NCBI GenBank assembly: GCA_029747015.1
Contig: JAKOGI010000817.1
Span: 287,501-351,500 of the forward strand
DNA: 64,000 bases
Reading direction: 5' to 3'
Source of the DNA: Carnegiea gigantea
Taxonomy: Eukaryota > Streptophyta > Magnoliopsida > Caryophyllales > Cactaceae
In this document: positions 21,825 to 36,100 of the stretch, piece after piece
Layout of the letters: each line of letters begins with the position of its first letter
Numbering within the stretch: the stretch's first letter is position 1
The notes under the pieces: model-generated
Told to the model about the DNA's origin: nothing
What the model saw: the letters and a program-made list of their open reading frames with translations, nothing else
Databases searched by the model: none
Made by a program: the position numbers and the translations under genes

Positions 21825-21840
21825 TGGTATCAGAGCCAGG
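21825..21840 (+). other. Primer-binding site, initiator tRNA-Met type
   Basis: TGGTATCAGAGCCAGG lies 4 bp after the 5' LTR end. This is the usual initiator-tRNA-Met complement of plant LTR retrotransposons, and sets the element's + orientation. Confidence 0.9.
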
Positions 21841-21884
21841 GTTATGAGTTTATTTTAATGGGATTATGAAGTGTGAAGAGTTGG

Positions 21885-22434
21885 GATAGGAGTAGGGATG
21901 AGAGTTATATCCGAACCCAAAAAATCCGCCCCAAACCTGCCCCATTTATAACGAGTATAGGTATGAAAAATTAAAAAAAAAATAGGTATGGGACTGGTAC
22001 ACAGAAAATGGGTATGGGTATGGGTATAGGAATCACCCACCCCATACCCATACTTGCCCTGTACCCGAATTTTTTTGGGGGGTAAAATAAATTGTTGAGT
22101 AAAGTTTCGAGCTTTGAACGTTGGTAATTCGTGAAAAACAGGCCTAATATCCCAACTCAACCCCAACAATGCAATCTATCTATTTGTGTTGCTGATATAC
22201 TTTTGCATTTCTTTAGCTAAAAGAAATTATCGTACCCGATGAGTATCCATATATACCCAAATAAAACCCGAAATACCCAACATAGCTAATGGGTATGGGT
22301 TTGGGGATTGATTTTAAAAACTCGATGGGTATGAGTATGTATGTGGGTATAGGGATGACTTTTAAAAAAGGGTATGGGTGCGGGTATAACTCTATTAGCC
22401 CCGTACCCGGCCCATGCCTCTCCCTAGATAGGAG
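21885..22434. repeat. 8-bp target-site duplication GATAGGAG
   Basis: GATAGGAG is at 21885-21892 and 22427-22434, exactly flanking the miniature element. Eight base pairs is the hAT target duplication length. Confidence 0.9.
21893..22426. mobile_element. Non-autonomous hAT-like transposon rich in GGGTAT repeats
   Basis: A 534-bp element with short inverted ends (TAGGGATG... and ...CTCTCCCTA) and a perfect 8-bp duplication. The interior has runs of GGGTATGGGTAT and their complement ACCCATACCC, giving strong internal folding. There is no transposase. Apparent frames here (21864-22169 on -, 22289-22483 on +) are translations of the repeats and should not be called genes. Confidence 0.85.
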
Positions 22435-24311
22435 GTTGATAAGATGGGTTCATGAGAGCTATTATAGCATGGTTAGAGATTGAGACCCCAAAAATAGATG
22501 TTTATCCCTTTCATATTCATCTTTTATGTTTGTATGGTCGATAGATCCTTCTACGACGCACAGGATGTTGCGCATTGCTGTGACCACCCATATTTCTTTA
22601 CTACATGCTAGCATGGTAGTCCACTTATATGACCTCTATTGCGAGTTTCATAGCCACAGTTGTGGTCCATACCTCTATAGACAGTTGTGGTCAGTACCTA
22701 AAGTTGCCCTTGGAGTTCGTTATTAATGTTATAGAGTTTCCATAAGGTTTATCCAGATTATGATAATCTAGGGGCAATCCTCATAAGATATATGATCATA
22801 CTTAACATTGGGGGTATTATACGGTGCAAGAGACGAATCCTTGTGTATAATCTTAGTTTAAATGCTCCAGTATTATATTATGTGTGCCTTCCCTAGACAA
22901 AGGAAGGGTTTACTGAGGGCCACATCAGGATAGGGAGTTATGTGAACTAGACTTTACCATAGTGAATATATATGAGCATTTGGGCATGGGTTACCAAGCT
23001 AATTGGAGTGGAAGACTCAATATTATTACATTTTAGCAAGCATATCAATGGTTACATGGAACCAATGTAGAGAGCATAGCAATGTTATAAGGAAACAAGG
23101 TGGGAAATAAGTGAGATACTAAGGTGGTGGAACTACTCCAGTATTAAGACCAATGGAAGTAACTTCCAGAGCATTCATTTTAACAAGAGTTTCCATGGGG
23201 GTATGTATGATGTAAAGGAAAGGACCTGAAGAAGTGATATGTATGTACACCTGTTATGTGTACTTTGCTAGTATGCACATCATACTCTTAAGGGATCTTT
23301 GGAGATGTAGTATGTACTTTAGTTGTGAGTTATTCAATGACCCAGTATTGGGTGATGTAGAGAATTGGGGAAGTATGGCAGGTATATCCTTTATTACTTG
23401 AATCTTATATCCTTAACCATGTTTACTTGCCAGTTTCCGCTATAGCATTCTCCATAAGAGACAATGATATAGAGACCATCTGGAGAGAATATGGGATTAG
23501 ATTGCTTTGCTTAGAAAGGTACGAGTTTAGCTCAACTCATGATGTGGCAGCAGAGTTACAGAGTGAGTGGATCACATGAGGTTCTAGTTTAGCCCAACAC
23601 CTGGGTGACTTTTCTTATAAGCAACTCAAACCCAAACAATCATGATCATTTAGCTCACTATTTATATAATGGAGCCTATAATAATACCTAGTGTGTGTGC
23701 CTGTGTAATTTACAGTTCTCCCAAGAATATTTGATCGTCTCTACTTATAGTTCAGTCATTACTATGTTCATATTTCACTGTCGCATACTCTAACTCCTTG
23801 TTCCCATTTACTTATTATTTGTAAAGCCTCCTGTCTAATGACCTCAATAGAGTTCAACAGAGTTAAGGATTTAAGGGTCATTGTGAGCCAGAAGGAGTTT
23901 ATGAGCTATGCTAGACCAGTTGAATGAGCTGTTGGCTATAAGTTAATATGTATGGATGCATGTTTTCATTTATCTAGGAGTTATATTATATGTTTATTTC
24001 TCTTATTTGTTCAAATCTTATAATTGTGTACTCTAGTGTGTAAACCTTTGAGTTATTAACTCCGGTATGTGGCCGCTGAGCTATTGAAATGTTTCTTTCT
24101 ATTTCAAGTATCTATTGTAAGGCTTGAAGCCTGGATTTGGTCAGTTGTAGGCGGAACTCTGTCCGCCTTATCCCAGCATTTAAGGGTTTCACTGAGGCAC
24201 ATTAGCATATTTGATGTTGAATACAGTGATGTTTAAAACCCCATGTGGGGATGCCTTTCGCACCTTCCTAAGAGATTATTACACTGTCAAGGTACATGTA
24301 CCCGTTTAGAT

Positions 24312-24558
24312 ACGAAAAATGCCTTGTGGGGCTATATCTTTGGGTTGAATTAATATGCCGTGTACATTACAATGAGTACTTATGTCTGTTAATGACAGTT
24401 TAGTAGCTTATGGTATATTCCTCCATATTATATGTATCCCTCTCGATAGGGAAAATTCCTTGTGGGGCTATATCTTTGGGTTGAATCAATATGCGGTTGA
24501 CATTACAATGAGTACTTATGTCTTTTGATGACAATTTAGTAGCTTATGGTATGTTACT
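24312..24558 (+). repeat. Tandem duplication of about 136-bp period in the LARD interior
   Basis: The segment around CCTTGTGGGGCTATATCTTT at 24322 recurs at 24458, with similar sequence for about 110 bp each (24312-24425 and 24448-24558). Confidence 0.8.
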
Positions 24559-25317
24559 CGGTATTATATGAGTTGTACGTAGTGTGGCAAGTTCTCATGC
24601 AAAGGGAACATTTGTTTTGTCACTAAGACCTTACATTAGCAATGCTCCTATTACATTTAGTCATTAACTTCCCTTTGCCCTAGCCCTTGGATTATTCAGG
24701 GTATCATTTCGTTGCTTATAGCACTCACTTACTCTATAGTAGTTCTTTGTCTAGACCATTTGCTTTAAGGGCCACATCTGACATCTAAACCATGCCAAGT
24801 ATAACTTATCTTTTGTAAGAATGCTTTTTCGTATAGTATTTCTTGTAATGGTTGTTTGCTTCACTCAAAGATCTGCTTCTATCTAGTATTTTTTAATTTC
24901 TCTCTCCATTCCAAGCCCCAAAAGGACATGTGCTTTTTTTTTTTTTCTTGGCATGACCTCTCATGTTCTTGCAAACTCATTGTTAAGTTTAGAATACGGT
25001 TTTTTTTTGGTTCAATTCTAAATGGTTGTCAATATTCCGATACTATTGACTGTTATCATCTTTTATTCATTCTCCTAGGAGTGTACTCACGCATGTATCT
25101 TATATCTCTTTTATTTATTGTTGAATACCTATATCACATTCATTTAGTGTTGAGAGCGTGTTCACGCATATACCTTATACTCCATTTATGAGTAATGATA
25201 AGCTCGTATGACTTGCTCTGTATTTATAAGGTCATTCATCTCTCATTGGTGTGGGTAATTGTTATAATCCTCTTACTTTTCTTATTTTGAACTTCAACTC
25301 CCACACATATATCTTAC

Positions 25318-25740
25318 ATGCTCATAAGTAAACTCTAGCTTTTCTATTTAATCTTATTGCTAGACTTGAGCTACTTTCATATGAGCAAAGGCACGTTTCT
25401 AATGTAACTTGTTCAATCTATTTACTTATGCATTGGTACTTTGCTCGTCCAATCTATTGATCTATCCATTGCACTTTATTGGTCCAATATATTGATCTAT
25501 TTATTGCACTTGCAATTCTCACACCTATATTTTATATCCTCATAAGTAAAACTCATTAATCCTTATTTAATCTTACCACCGTACTTGACTTGGCTCCATA
25601 TGAGCAAAGGCATGTTCCCACTGTAGCCTATTCAATCTATTTATCTATTCATTAGACCTTGCTTGTTCAAGCTATTTATTTATCCATTGTACCTTGTTTA
25701 TCCAATCTATTTCTCTATTTATCGTATTTTGTTTGGCCAC
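25318..25740 (+). repeat. Imperfect tandem repeats in the LARD interior
   Basis: Two levels are visible. A unit of about 220 bp beginning CTCATAAGTAAA (25319 and again near 25542) contains the phrase CATATGAGCAAAGGCA. Inside each, a unit of about 35 bp of the type GTCCAATCTATTGATCTATC repeats several times. The same repeats occur in the - strand LARD at 34440-34870, so they pre-date the divergence of the two elements. Confidence 0.75.
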
Positions 25741-26892
25741 TCTCTCGATTGTATTTATCCTGTCCATGGTATCCAGAAAGTCACCCGGTTGGAACTTAGT
25801 TGCTAGCCGTTTTGTTTTTGTAAATCATCAGCTAAACTCAAAGGCAACAGGGCCATCTTTCTTCTTAGGTAACTATGTTTTAGATCCTTTTTAATCAATA
25901 TTTATAAACCATGATTCTTGTGGCATTATGTTTCAGAATTCTAGATACACTCATGGTTATCTTTATTCTAAGCATCCCATGATAATCTCTCCTTTATTAG
26001 CCTTTTCTAGTCTCATTGTTGATTTCTTTTGTATGCAATGATACGCTTGGCTAACAATTCCATCACTCTCATCCCTAACCATGGTCATTTCATCACCCAT
26101 TATCGACTGGGAGCAGATCCTTGAGTAGTCTGATGAGGGGAGATTATGTGATGCATTAAGATATCAGATGAGGACATTTTGATGAGGGCATAGTCTCAAG
26201 CATTGTCTAATTATATTGGAGTGAGCCAGAAGAAACATTGAGTATAAGGCCAGAGCTAACCCAAGCAAGCATTAAGAGGGAAAATTCAAGTACATGTCCA
26301 GGTGATACAAGGTCGACAAAAGAGTTGTGCTGGTAAAATAAGGAAATAACCAAAGTCTCAGATGGATTATAAAGTATTTCAAAAGGCTATTCTAGTCTAA
26401 GGCAGTAAGAGGCTGACTACCCAAGGATAATTAGGGACTAGTTATATTGGGGCTTATGATTAATTAAATGGTTGAATCCTGTAGCTTGTTGATTGCACCT
26501 ACCTATTGAACCCGGACACGTATACAACGTGTTTTATAGCTCATATTAGTATTAGAGTACTTACCAGGGTATACAATAGTTTTCATTAGTGGACACGGTG
26601 ATGAACTAGTAGTGAGCACCTCCTCACTAGTAACAAGGTTCTTTTTTTTCAAAAAGAATATCAATTTTGAACCAAAGTAATTGAGTTCATTGAAGCTAGT
26701 GCATGAGAAGTATCTAGATCTGCTACTAGAACACAGGATTAAGCAGTTACATAATATGCAGACACCCTTAATCGGAATACATTAGGCAAATTATATCTCT
26801 TCAGAGGGAAGTAATGAGAACCAACAGTCCATGTGTATTTAAAGTAGCATTGCATATATTGGCAAGCATCATAAGTTTCAAGGATGAAACTC

Positions 26893-26908
26893 TTTAAGAG
26901 GGGAAGGC
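26893..26908 (+). other. Polypurine tract of the + strand LARD
   Basis: TTTAAGAGGGGAAGGC directly precedes the 3' LTR start TGTAATACCCC. Such tracts prime second-strand synthesis. The - strand element has the same tract in complement at 33140-33155. Confidence 0.85.
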
Positions 26909-29900
26909 TGTAATACCCCAACCCTAACCCATGTTTATTTATTCAAATCATATTTATTTATTTAATTAATCATGTTTATTTATTTAACTCATGTTTATGA
27001 ATTTTATCATTTAAGGTTATTTATTTAACCAAATCATGTCTATTGATTCAATTGCACCCTAATTTATTTATTTAACGAATTCCATTATGTTATCTAAATT
27101 TTTCGCATTCAATTATCGCATTTAATCATCCCAGTTAGGAGACATTTAGTTTTTGGACCCACTTTGCAATTCAAATTTTATTGATCGTGTAAATCGAGTG
27201 AATCGATAGTAGGCCTCGGTAAGCATGATTTAGCGACTAACTATTCTCCCTAACATCGGGAAAATTTAATCCCAAGCCTTATAAAATCTTTAACGCAATC
27301 TTCACTTGTTTTCAGGCCCAAAATCAAGCCAAAAACCTATGGTTTAGGCCCAATCCTACAAAGCCTAAGTTACTTATGTTTATTTATAACTAATTATCAT
27401 GATTTGCTCCTAAATACACTTAGCAAAAGGTACTTTACAGCAAGGAAACTTTCAGCCACATCTTAGCCAAGACCTTAGGACCATTATTTATCAATTACTA
27501 ATAAAAAGCTAGCAAGCAGACCTCTCCCTCCCTCACTCTCTCTCCACGGCAGGGGCTGGGAAAGCAGGGTAGTAGCCCCTGCCCAGCAGCTTCCAGCCAG
27601 CACCACCGCCCTTCTGCTGTCCCCCAGTCGCCATCCCAGCCACCAGCAACCACCTGGGAATCCCCCACAACCATGACATCCCCCCTGGCTCAAGCACAAC
27701 CCTAACTCCTTCATTCAAGCATCCAAGTGAGGTGATTCTAACCTCAACCTATGGAATTTTTTTGAGCTTTATTGATTGTTTAAGTTATGGCTTATGTTTA
27801 TATGAACCAAGTGATGGTTATTATGAAATTTTTATTGAGTTTAGTGATGTTTAAAGTTGTGGGTGATGAATTGGAAGTGTGATCAAATGAGTTGAATCAT
27901 GGAAGTTGAATACAAGCTTGCCTATTTCATTTGTTGTGATTTTGATATAGGTTACATATATGAGGCCTTAAATGATCTTCTTATATCTAATTGTGGTGTT
28001 TTGGCTGCTTAATTGAGATGGCCATAACCTAGGGCTTTATGTTTATACATGGATTATGGATATTTTTCAGATTTTTGCTACAGTCACCCACTATCTGAAT
28101 TATTGGGAATAATTGACTTGTCCAAAATTTGTGAAATTTTTACTGTAGGTTTTAGATGATATTGGGCAATGTTTGGTAAAATTTTGTGAATGTTGGAGAT
28201 GTATTCGATGAGTTATGAATTTTTGAAGTGAAATGCCTTGCGTTGGTGCAAATTGGGCTGTTATTCCAATTTCTGTGCAGCATATACTTGGAGCAACATT
28301 TTGAAAATTTTACTGTAGATTGTCCATATTATTTTGAAATTTTATATAAGATTTTATGAATTTTGGTTGAGTATTTTTAGTTTGGTGATTTTTGGAAGTA
28401 TTTTGAGTAATTATATAAAGAGTAATGATAAAGATTGAGTGAGATTGATCATGCACTCATTTTGTATATTTGGGGCCAAGTAAGGTCATCTAATGGGGGA
28501 AACAAATGTCTATGAGGTTTAATGGGGCATTTAGCTCGATTATGGAGAGAAAAGAAGACAAGTATGTATTGTGGAGGTATATTTATGATTTATGGATTTT
28601 ACAAAGGAAAATACTAAGTTTAGTGAGTTTAACAGCTTCTATGGTTTTCAATGACTCATTTACGGTGGAAAACTACATTCAATAGACTTATGAATGAAAT
28701 ATGAGAAGTGGATAGAGTAATGATTCAGAAATCATGTTTATCGAATCAAACAAGTGTTATTTATGCCATCCTGAACCAAGTTATGCCTATTTTGGCCTCA
28801 CACTATCAAGTATCGGACCAATCCAGTGTACTCCATGCTAATTCAGTGTACTCCATGTTATCTTGAACCACGTTGTACTTCAATGGGCCTTAAAACCTAT
28901 ATTAGTTGCCTATTTTAGAAAGACCAAAAAAAATCTTCAATTGACAACCATTATGACCTTCTCTAGTTTCGGTCTCATCGTGGCTTATTCTATTTTCACT
29001 TACTTTATATCAGATTTAATGACTTTTATTTATTTAGTTTTAAAGTATATCGAATTACTTAAGTTATATATATCATTTAAGTATTTGCTAACTATTACAA
29101 TTGCATTAGTTACTCAGTTTCTATCAAAGTTAGTCAAGTATATGAGTGAATATCATTTGCTGACTATACATACCTACAATTGTGTGAACAGCGTCAAGGC
29201 CTAGGTTATTGTTCCCCATTATGCATAAGTCTTATCAAATCATAACATATTTATCAAGTCCAAAATATGTTTTGCAAGTCAAATTACATTCTAAAGATCC
29301 CAGGTACGTTCATTACCTATATCTTTAGAAATCAAAGTGTATTTATCAAAGTTATCAAGTTTTGGTAAGTACATTAATGAATCAGTTTGTACAGTGATTT
29401 ATCATTTAATTAGTGGCCTCGCCAGTTATCATCTAAAGGGCATTCGCCCTCCAGTTTCCCGCACGACTTCAGGCTAGGTCACCCGATCGGCTTAGCAGGT
29501 GTACGTCTATCTATAGATCATAATAGTTACAAGGGGCTTACTACCAGATAATAATTAGTAATGGAGTTTTACATTTATCTCAGTCACTATTTTAACTTAA
29601 ATGAATTATAAAGCGGGCCCAACCAATGTTTCAAGGTTATTTTACAATACGGTAATGTATGCACTAAGCTTTGGCTCACCATTCAAAATGTTTTCATGTT
29701 TTGTTTTAGGCATGCACATGAGTTGCTTTATTCTACCAAGCCAATTGAGGAAATCGAGGGTCCAAGGACATCTGGATGGATTCATAGTTGCGGCTATGCA
29801 TATTACATGGAGACCATTGGATAAGCACTTTAGTAGATAGTGATGTAAGTTTATGGTAATGAAAACTTTAAGTTGGTTAGTCATTACTTGTATATGATTG

Positions 29901-29950
29901 GATGAAATTTGAAGATGTATATAAGTGACCCATGTTATATCTAGTCATGG
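26909..29950 (+). repeat. 3' LTR of the + strand LARD, first part
   Basis: It starts TGTAATACCCCAACCC at 26909 and is interrupted at 29950 by the - strand element; the remainder is 41132-41248. A CT-rich and then GC-rich patch at 27520-27710 probably surrounds the transcription start. The frames at 27484-27718 come from this patch and are not genes. The block at 29395-29550 is the conserved LTR core. Confidence 0.85.
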
Positions 29951-32900
29951 GGTAACACCCCCAAATTACTAATTACTTGATTTATAGACAATCACAACCG
30001 AAGACTTAATGATAGAAGGCGCTACCGCGGCCTTGATAAGGAGAAAGCTCGTTGAAACCATTTAATCCTGCAACTCATGTTCGCAATCATAATATCTATT
30101 AAATTGAAACACTCCAAGACTAAAGTTCACAATAATTCAACTTCAATACAATTGATTTAATCATACCATTTGCTAACTCGCACTCCACACTATACAAATA
30201 TATTGAATACAGACCCAACTTGACCCCGAAGTCAATCCAACCATGCATGCTGTGTTGAATCCATTGTGCATCTGATGACTTCCAAAAGGGCTTGCTAAAT
30301 GGGAAAACATGTGATACTTCATCACCTAAAATGCAAAACATGAAAACAATTCGAAAATGTAAGCTAAAACTCGGTACATGCATTCTTGTATTGTAAAATG
30401 AGCGTAAAAACACTGTTGATGAGTACCCGCATTTGCAATTCATTTAGTTCGCAATAATAATGAAAATGAAAGTAATATGAAACTGAATTGCTCATTGTTA
30501 TCTGAATGTGAACCCGTTGCAATGATATGATCTATACATAGGTGTACACCTGCCAATCCCATCAAGAGTTGGCCTGAAGCCGCGCAGATAAATGATGGGC
30601 TGATACCTTATAGATGGTAACTGATGGGGTCACAAGTTAAATGACAAATCACTGTATAAACTGATTCATTGGTGAACTCCTTAAGAATTGTAACTTGATA
30701 AACATGTTCTGCTTTCTGAAGAGACATGCAATGGACGTACCTCAAGTCTTTAAGCAAATGTCATCTGACTTGATAAATATGTTCTGCTTGATAACACTTA
30801 TGCATAATGAGAAACAATAACTAGGCCTCGACTCTATTTCATAAATGTCATTGTAGGTATGTATAGTTAGCAAATGATCCTCACTCACATAATTGAGTAA
30901 GTAAAAGTATGTGTAATAGAAATTGAGTAATTAAATGGTATATATAACTTGGGTATTTCAATATAACTTCAAATTGAATTAATAAAAGTAATTAAATCCA
31001 ATATAAAGTAAATGAAAGTAAAATAGACCACAGTGATATAAATGAGATTACAAAGGAAAAGGCCTTGATGGTGACAAATGAGGGAGTGGTTGTGGCCTTT
31101 TCTGAGATAGGTTGCTGAAACGGGTTTAAGGCTGGCTGATGTATAGCTTGGTTCAAGATAACAGCGAATACACTAGATTGGCTTGATAAATACATTTGAT
31201 ACATTCTGAATTGAGTAAGTAATAAAGGTTTGAGGCCAAGAGAGATATACCTTGGTTCAAAATAGCATAAACTGCAATAACTTGGTCTGATAAATATGGT
31301 TTCTGAGTCAAAAATTTTTCCCACTTCCCATATTTCATTCATAAATCCATCATATATAGAATTCCGCCCAAAATGATTCACTGAACTCAATAGAAGCTAT
31401 TAAGCTTACTAAACTTGGTACTTTCTTTGTAAAATCCATAATTGATTCAAAACTCATAAACAAGCTCCCAAATTGTATACTTGTCTTCTTTTTTCTCATT
31501 AATTAAGCTAAAAGCTCCATGAAAGTCCATGAATATTCATTTTCCCTTTAAATAACCTTGCTTGGCCCGAAGTACACAACATGAGTGCATGATCAATCGC
31601 ACTCAATCTTTATTATTGCTTTGTACACAATTACTCAAAATGCTTCCAAAAATCACCAAACTCAAAATAGTCAGCCAAAATTCATAAAATCTTATAGAAA
31701 TTCGAAAATAATATGGAAAATCTACAGTAAAATGTTTCAAATTTTTCTCCAAGTATACGCTGCACAAAAATTGCAATAACAACCCAATTTTCACTAAAGC
31801 AGGTCAGTTCACTTCAAAAATTCATAACGTTCACCCTTGACCTTAAATGGAGACCTAAAACCCTAATATGGAAAGATTAAAAAGTCTCAAAAAAGTCTCA
31901 TTTGGATCACCAAACATGATTCCCACCATAGAGTTTCCAAAATAGGGCTAGAACATAAGTATGCCAGTTTTGATCTAACCTCGCAGTACTCGTAAAATGA
32001 CCATAACATTGTCCACAGAACTCGGATTAAGGCGATTCAAAAGGAATTTGAAAGATAACTCACTGATCTATCTACTCACTAAAAATCATAATTTTTAGCT
32101 GGGCCGATCATTACCATTTTATTAGCATAGTGCCCCCTATTTTCTATCAGTTCACAGCCACATTATTTTTGGTTTCTCCTCTTTTTTTTACATAAATCCT
32201 CACTTAAAATCATTACAAATTACCAAAAACATCATTATAATCATCAATAATACTAAGGATTATAAAATCATATACAAAATAATACAAATCCATCACTTCA
32301 AACTTAAACTTGCATGATCATTAACAACCTTAACCCTTGCATGCTTTTAAGCTTAACTAACAATTAAAATATCAAAATAATTCTTATTTATATTAAAATA
32401 AAATGATCCATAATCAAATCCAACACAAAACCAAGAATCAAAACCAAAATCAACAAGATAGGTGATAGAGTTACTCACTTTGTGCTTGAATATATGAAGA
32501 TGGAGGTGGTGTTTGGTGGTGATAGGAGCTGGGGACGGTGGCTGGTGGTGTTGGGGGTAGGGCTAGTGGTCGGAGGTGGCTAGGAGTAGTGGAAGCAGGC
32601 TGAAACAGCAGTAGTAGGGGCTAGTGGTGGTGCTGCCATGTAGGTTTAAAGGAGAGAGGAAGAAGAAGACTAAGGTTTCTACTTGAACGAAAATGATTTT
32701 GAGTTTATCTTGAATACATGGCTGATATTTAAGCAAAAAAAGTGACTTTATACTAATTAAAATTAGGGGTAAATATGGTGATTAACTTAATTTAATAACA
32801 TTAAAATTTTTGGGCCACAATTTGAGCCTAAAATGAATGGGGCCGCAATTCGGGCCCAAATGGATTGGTCCAAACTTAATAAATTTGTGCCCAAATTTTT

Positions 32901-33139
32901 GCATGGTTAAAAATTAAATTTTTGTGACATTATGAAAAATAATTTATCACCTAATCATATTTACCGGGGCCTAATATCAATTCACCCAAAATTGTTACGG
33001 TAGATGAGAATCGAATTGCAAAGTGGGGTCTAAAATGAATTCTCCCAACTGAGATGATTAAATGGTATAAATAAATGTGAAAAATTAATAACATGGCTTA
33101 ATTAAATAAATAAACATGATTTAGGGTTGGGCTATTACA
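29951..33139 (-). repeat. 3' LTR of the - strand LARD
   Basis: 3189 bp; read on - it starts TGTAATAGCCCAACCCTAA at 33139 and ends ...GGGGGTGTTACC at 29951. It is nearly co-linear with 37939-41131. A GGTGG-rich patch at 32505-32645 corresponds to the leader patch of the other LTRs. Frames such as 30992-31390 (132 codons) occur in similar form in the other LTR (39142-39379) but lie in LTR sequence and have no recognisable domain. Confidence 0.9.
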
Positions 33140-33155
33140 GCCTTCCCCCCTTAAA
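33140..33155 (-). other. Polypurine tract of the - strand LARD
   Basis: GCCTTCCCCCCTTAAA on + is the complement of TTTAAGGGGGGAAGGC, adjacent to the 3' LTR start. Confidence 0.85.
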
Positions 33156-36100
33156 GAGTTTCATCCTCGAAACTTATAACCTTTATCAAAACATGCAAGT
33201 TTATCTTAAATAGATGTGCGTACTTCGCTTGCATCTCATCCTCGGTTTCCCTAACTGGATTCTGAGGAGGTATGATTGGCCAATGTACTTTAATTATAGG
33301 TATCTGCTTGATACGTAGCTACTTATTCCTGTGATCTAATATTTGAACTAGGTACTCTTCAAATGCGGGACCTTCAGTGACCATAATGGGTCTAGTTAAG
33401 GGAGCATGGTCAGGATTTGAAATGTACTGCCTGAGTTATAAGGTAAGAAACACGTTATGCACGTGTTTGAGTTATATAGGCAGATCTAGTCAACAAGCTA
33501 TGGGATTAAAGGTGTCTGCATATTGTATAACTGCTTAATCCCATGTTTCAGTAGCAGATCCGGATACTTCTCACTAGTTCATCACCATATCCACTAATGA
33601 AAACTGTTGTATACCTTGATAATTACTCTGGTACTATTACGAGTTATAAAACACATTAAGTACATGTCTGGGTTCAAAAGGTAGGTGCAGTTAACAAGTT
33701 ACAAGATTTAACCTTTCAATGAATTACAAGGCCTAATGTAACTAGTCCTTAATTGTCCTTGGATAGTCAGTCTTTTACTACCTTTGACTAGAAAAGCCTT
33801 TTGAAATATTCTATAACCCATCTGAGGCTTAGGTTGTTTCCTTGTTTTGCCAGCACAACTCTATTGTCGACCTTGTATCACCGTAACATGTACTTGAATT
33901 TTGCGCTCTTAATGCTTGTTTGGGTTAGCGCTGACCTTATACTAAATGTTTCTTCCAGCTTAATCAAATATAAATAGACAGTGCTTGAGACTATGCCCTT
34001 ATCAAAAAGTTATCATCGGATATTCGTAATGCATCACATGATCTCCCCTCATTGGATTACTCAAGGATTTGCTCCCGGTTGATAATGAGTGATGAAATGA
34101 TCGTGATTAAGGATAAGAGTGATGGGATTGTTAGCCAAGCAAATCATTGCACACAAAAGAAATGAACAATGAGACTAGAAAAAGGCTAATAAAGGAGAGA
34201 TTATCATGGGGTAGTTAGAATGAAGATAACCATGAGTGTATCCAAAATTTTAAACCATAATAGCACAAGAATCATGGTTTATAAATATTGATTATAAAGG
34301 ATCCAATACATAGTTATCCAAAAAGGTAGATGGCCAGTTACCTTCGAGTTTAGCTGATGGTTTGAAAATAAGATGGCCAGTAATGGAGTTCCAACAGGGT
34401 GACTTTCTAGATATCACTGACGGGAAAAATGCAATCGAGTGAGTGGTTAAACAAAATATAATAAATAGATAAATAGACTAGATAAACAAGGTACAATGGA
34501 TAACTAAATAACTTGAACAAGTGGGGTCTAATGAATAGATAAATGGATTGAATAGGCTGCAGTAGGAACATGCCTTTGCTCATATGGAGCCAAGTCAAGT
34601 ACGACAATAAGTTTAAATAAGGATTATTGAAGTTCACTTATGAGGATATAAGATATAGGTGTGAGAATTGCAAGTGCAATAAATAGATCAATAGATTGAA
34701 TCGGTAAAGTGCAATGGATAGATCAATAGATTGGACAAGCAAAGTACCAATGGATAAGTAAATAGATTGAATAAGTGACATTAGAAACATGCCTTTGCTC
34801 ATATGAAACCAATTCAAGTCCAGCAATAAGATTTATCAGAAAAGTTAGAGTTTACTTATGAGCATGTAAGATATACGTGTGGAAGTTGAAGTTCAAAATA
34901 AGGAGGGTAAGGGGATTATGACAATCACAATCACCCATACTGATGAGGGTTGAATTACATTATAAATTCAGAACAAGTTATATTAGCTTATCATTATGAA
35001 TAAATGAGATGTAAGGTAGATGTGTGAATCGGCTCAACAGAATGAACTACAACTCAGGATCATGAAATAAAGATGGTAAAGGTCGAGAGCACTGGAATGT
35101 TGACAATCATGTAAGGTCGAACAAAAATCTATTGCACATTTAACAATGAAAGACCATACTAATAGGAAATATCGGGTTGAAATGTAAGAGAGATTAAACA
35201 ATATTGGATAGTATCAATTTTTAAAGATGAGGCAAGCAAACAATTATCAGAATTACTATAAAAGGACATTTTTGCAGAAGATAAACTGTGGTTGCATGGT
35301 TTAGGTGTGATATCCGGACCTCAGATCATTCCTGAAAAAGACTTCTGTTGTTGATAGTTAATCCTATAAATCATTTATTCAAGGTATAGGGAACTTGTTT
35401 TTGATAGTGATCTTGTTCAACTCTCTGTACGCTATACACAACCATGAGATTCTGCCTTCATTCTTCGCACATATAAAACTAGGGTTTCCCACGGTGACAC
35501 ACTTGGCTAAATAACTCCCATTTGTAACAACTCATCTTAGTAAATCTTTAGTTCCTTGAAATCTGCTGGGGGTCATATGATAGGGGCTCTGAAAATGGAT
35601 TGAGCACTTTGAACTAGGTTGATCTGAAAATCAATGTTTCTTGGAGGAAAACAGTCCTAAAAGTCCTTAGATAAAACATCTCTAAATTCACAAACTATAA
35701 TTATGGACATGTACATACCAAGTGTGGTTGCATATCACTAATATTCAATGCATTACTACATGATAACTCACTTGCTTGCACAGTGTAATTAGGGGGAAAA
35801 TAGGGTTTTTCTTCCCTCGGTCCATAGAAACACACGTCTAGTCTTTCTCATTCCTCAAGCTAACCTTAAGATCTTCACAAGTCATCTTCTTTAAGTACAC
35901 AGTTAGCTCATCTCTATAATGATTACAAAGGTCTGCCAAACAAATTGGATTGAATGCCCAATGAATATGGTTCCGGTAATACTAATAGAGGCATATTTAT
36001 AAAATATAACACATTGAACTGCTTACTGGTATCAGTAAATTTAAAAGATAAGGGGACGATCTAAAATGTAAAGAGATGTAACAACACCATGAACTCTTGT

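Larger units (their letters stand above)
22435..26892 (+). other. Non-coding interior of the + strand LARD
   Basis: About 4.5 kb with only short scattered frames and none of the motifs of gag, protease, integrase or RT. Several stretches are recognisable in reverse complement in the - strand LARD (33155-37920), for example the 25300-25760 repeat zone versus 34440-34870, so the interior is conserved between family members although it encodes nothing visible. A poly-T run lies near 24935-24950. Confidence 0.7.

Noticed and set aside
21864..22483. Frames rich in Gly-Met or His-Thr on both strands
   Set aside because: They are translations of the GGGTAT/ACCCAT repeats of the hAT-like element.
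24856..25191. 111-codon + strand frame rich in Phe, Leu and Ser
   Set aside because: AT-rich LARD interior with no motif or start context; the composition explains the length.
25318..25740. CRISPR-like array because of regular short repeats
   Set aside because: The units are adjacent and imperfect without unique spacers, and the surroundings are eukaryotic retroelement sequence.
27484..27718. Two overlapping - strand frames rich in Gly and Trp
   Set aside because: They fall in the GC-rich leader patch of a LARD LTR, have no homologous frame in the other LTRs and are in two registers of the same sequence.
30992..31390. 132-codon - strand frame in an LTR
   Set aside because: A shorter related frame exists in the sister LTR, but with stops at different places and no domain; it is part of LTR sequence.
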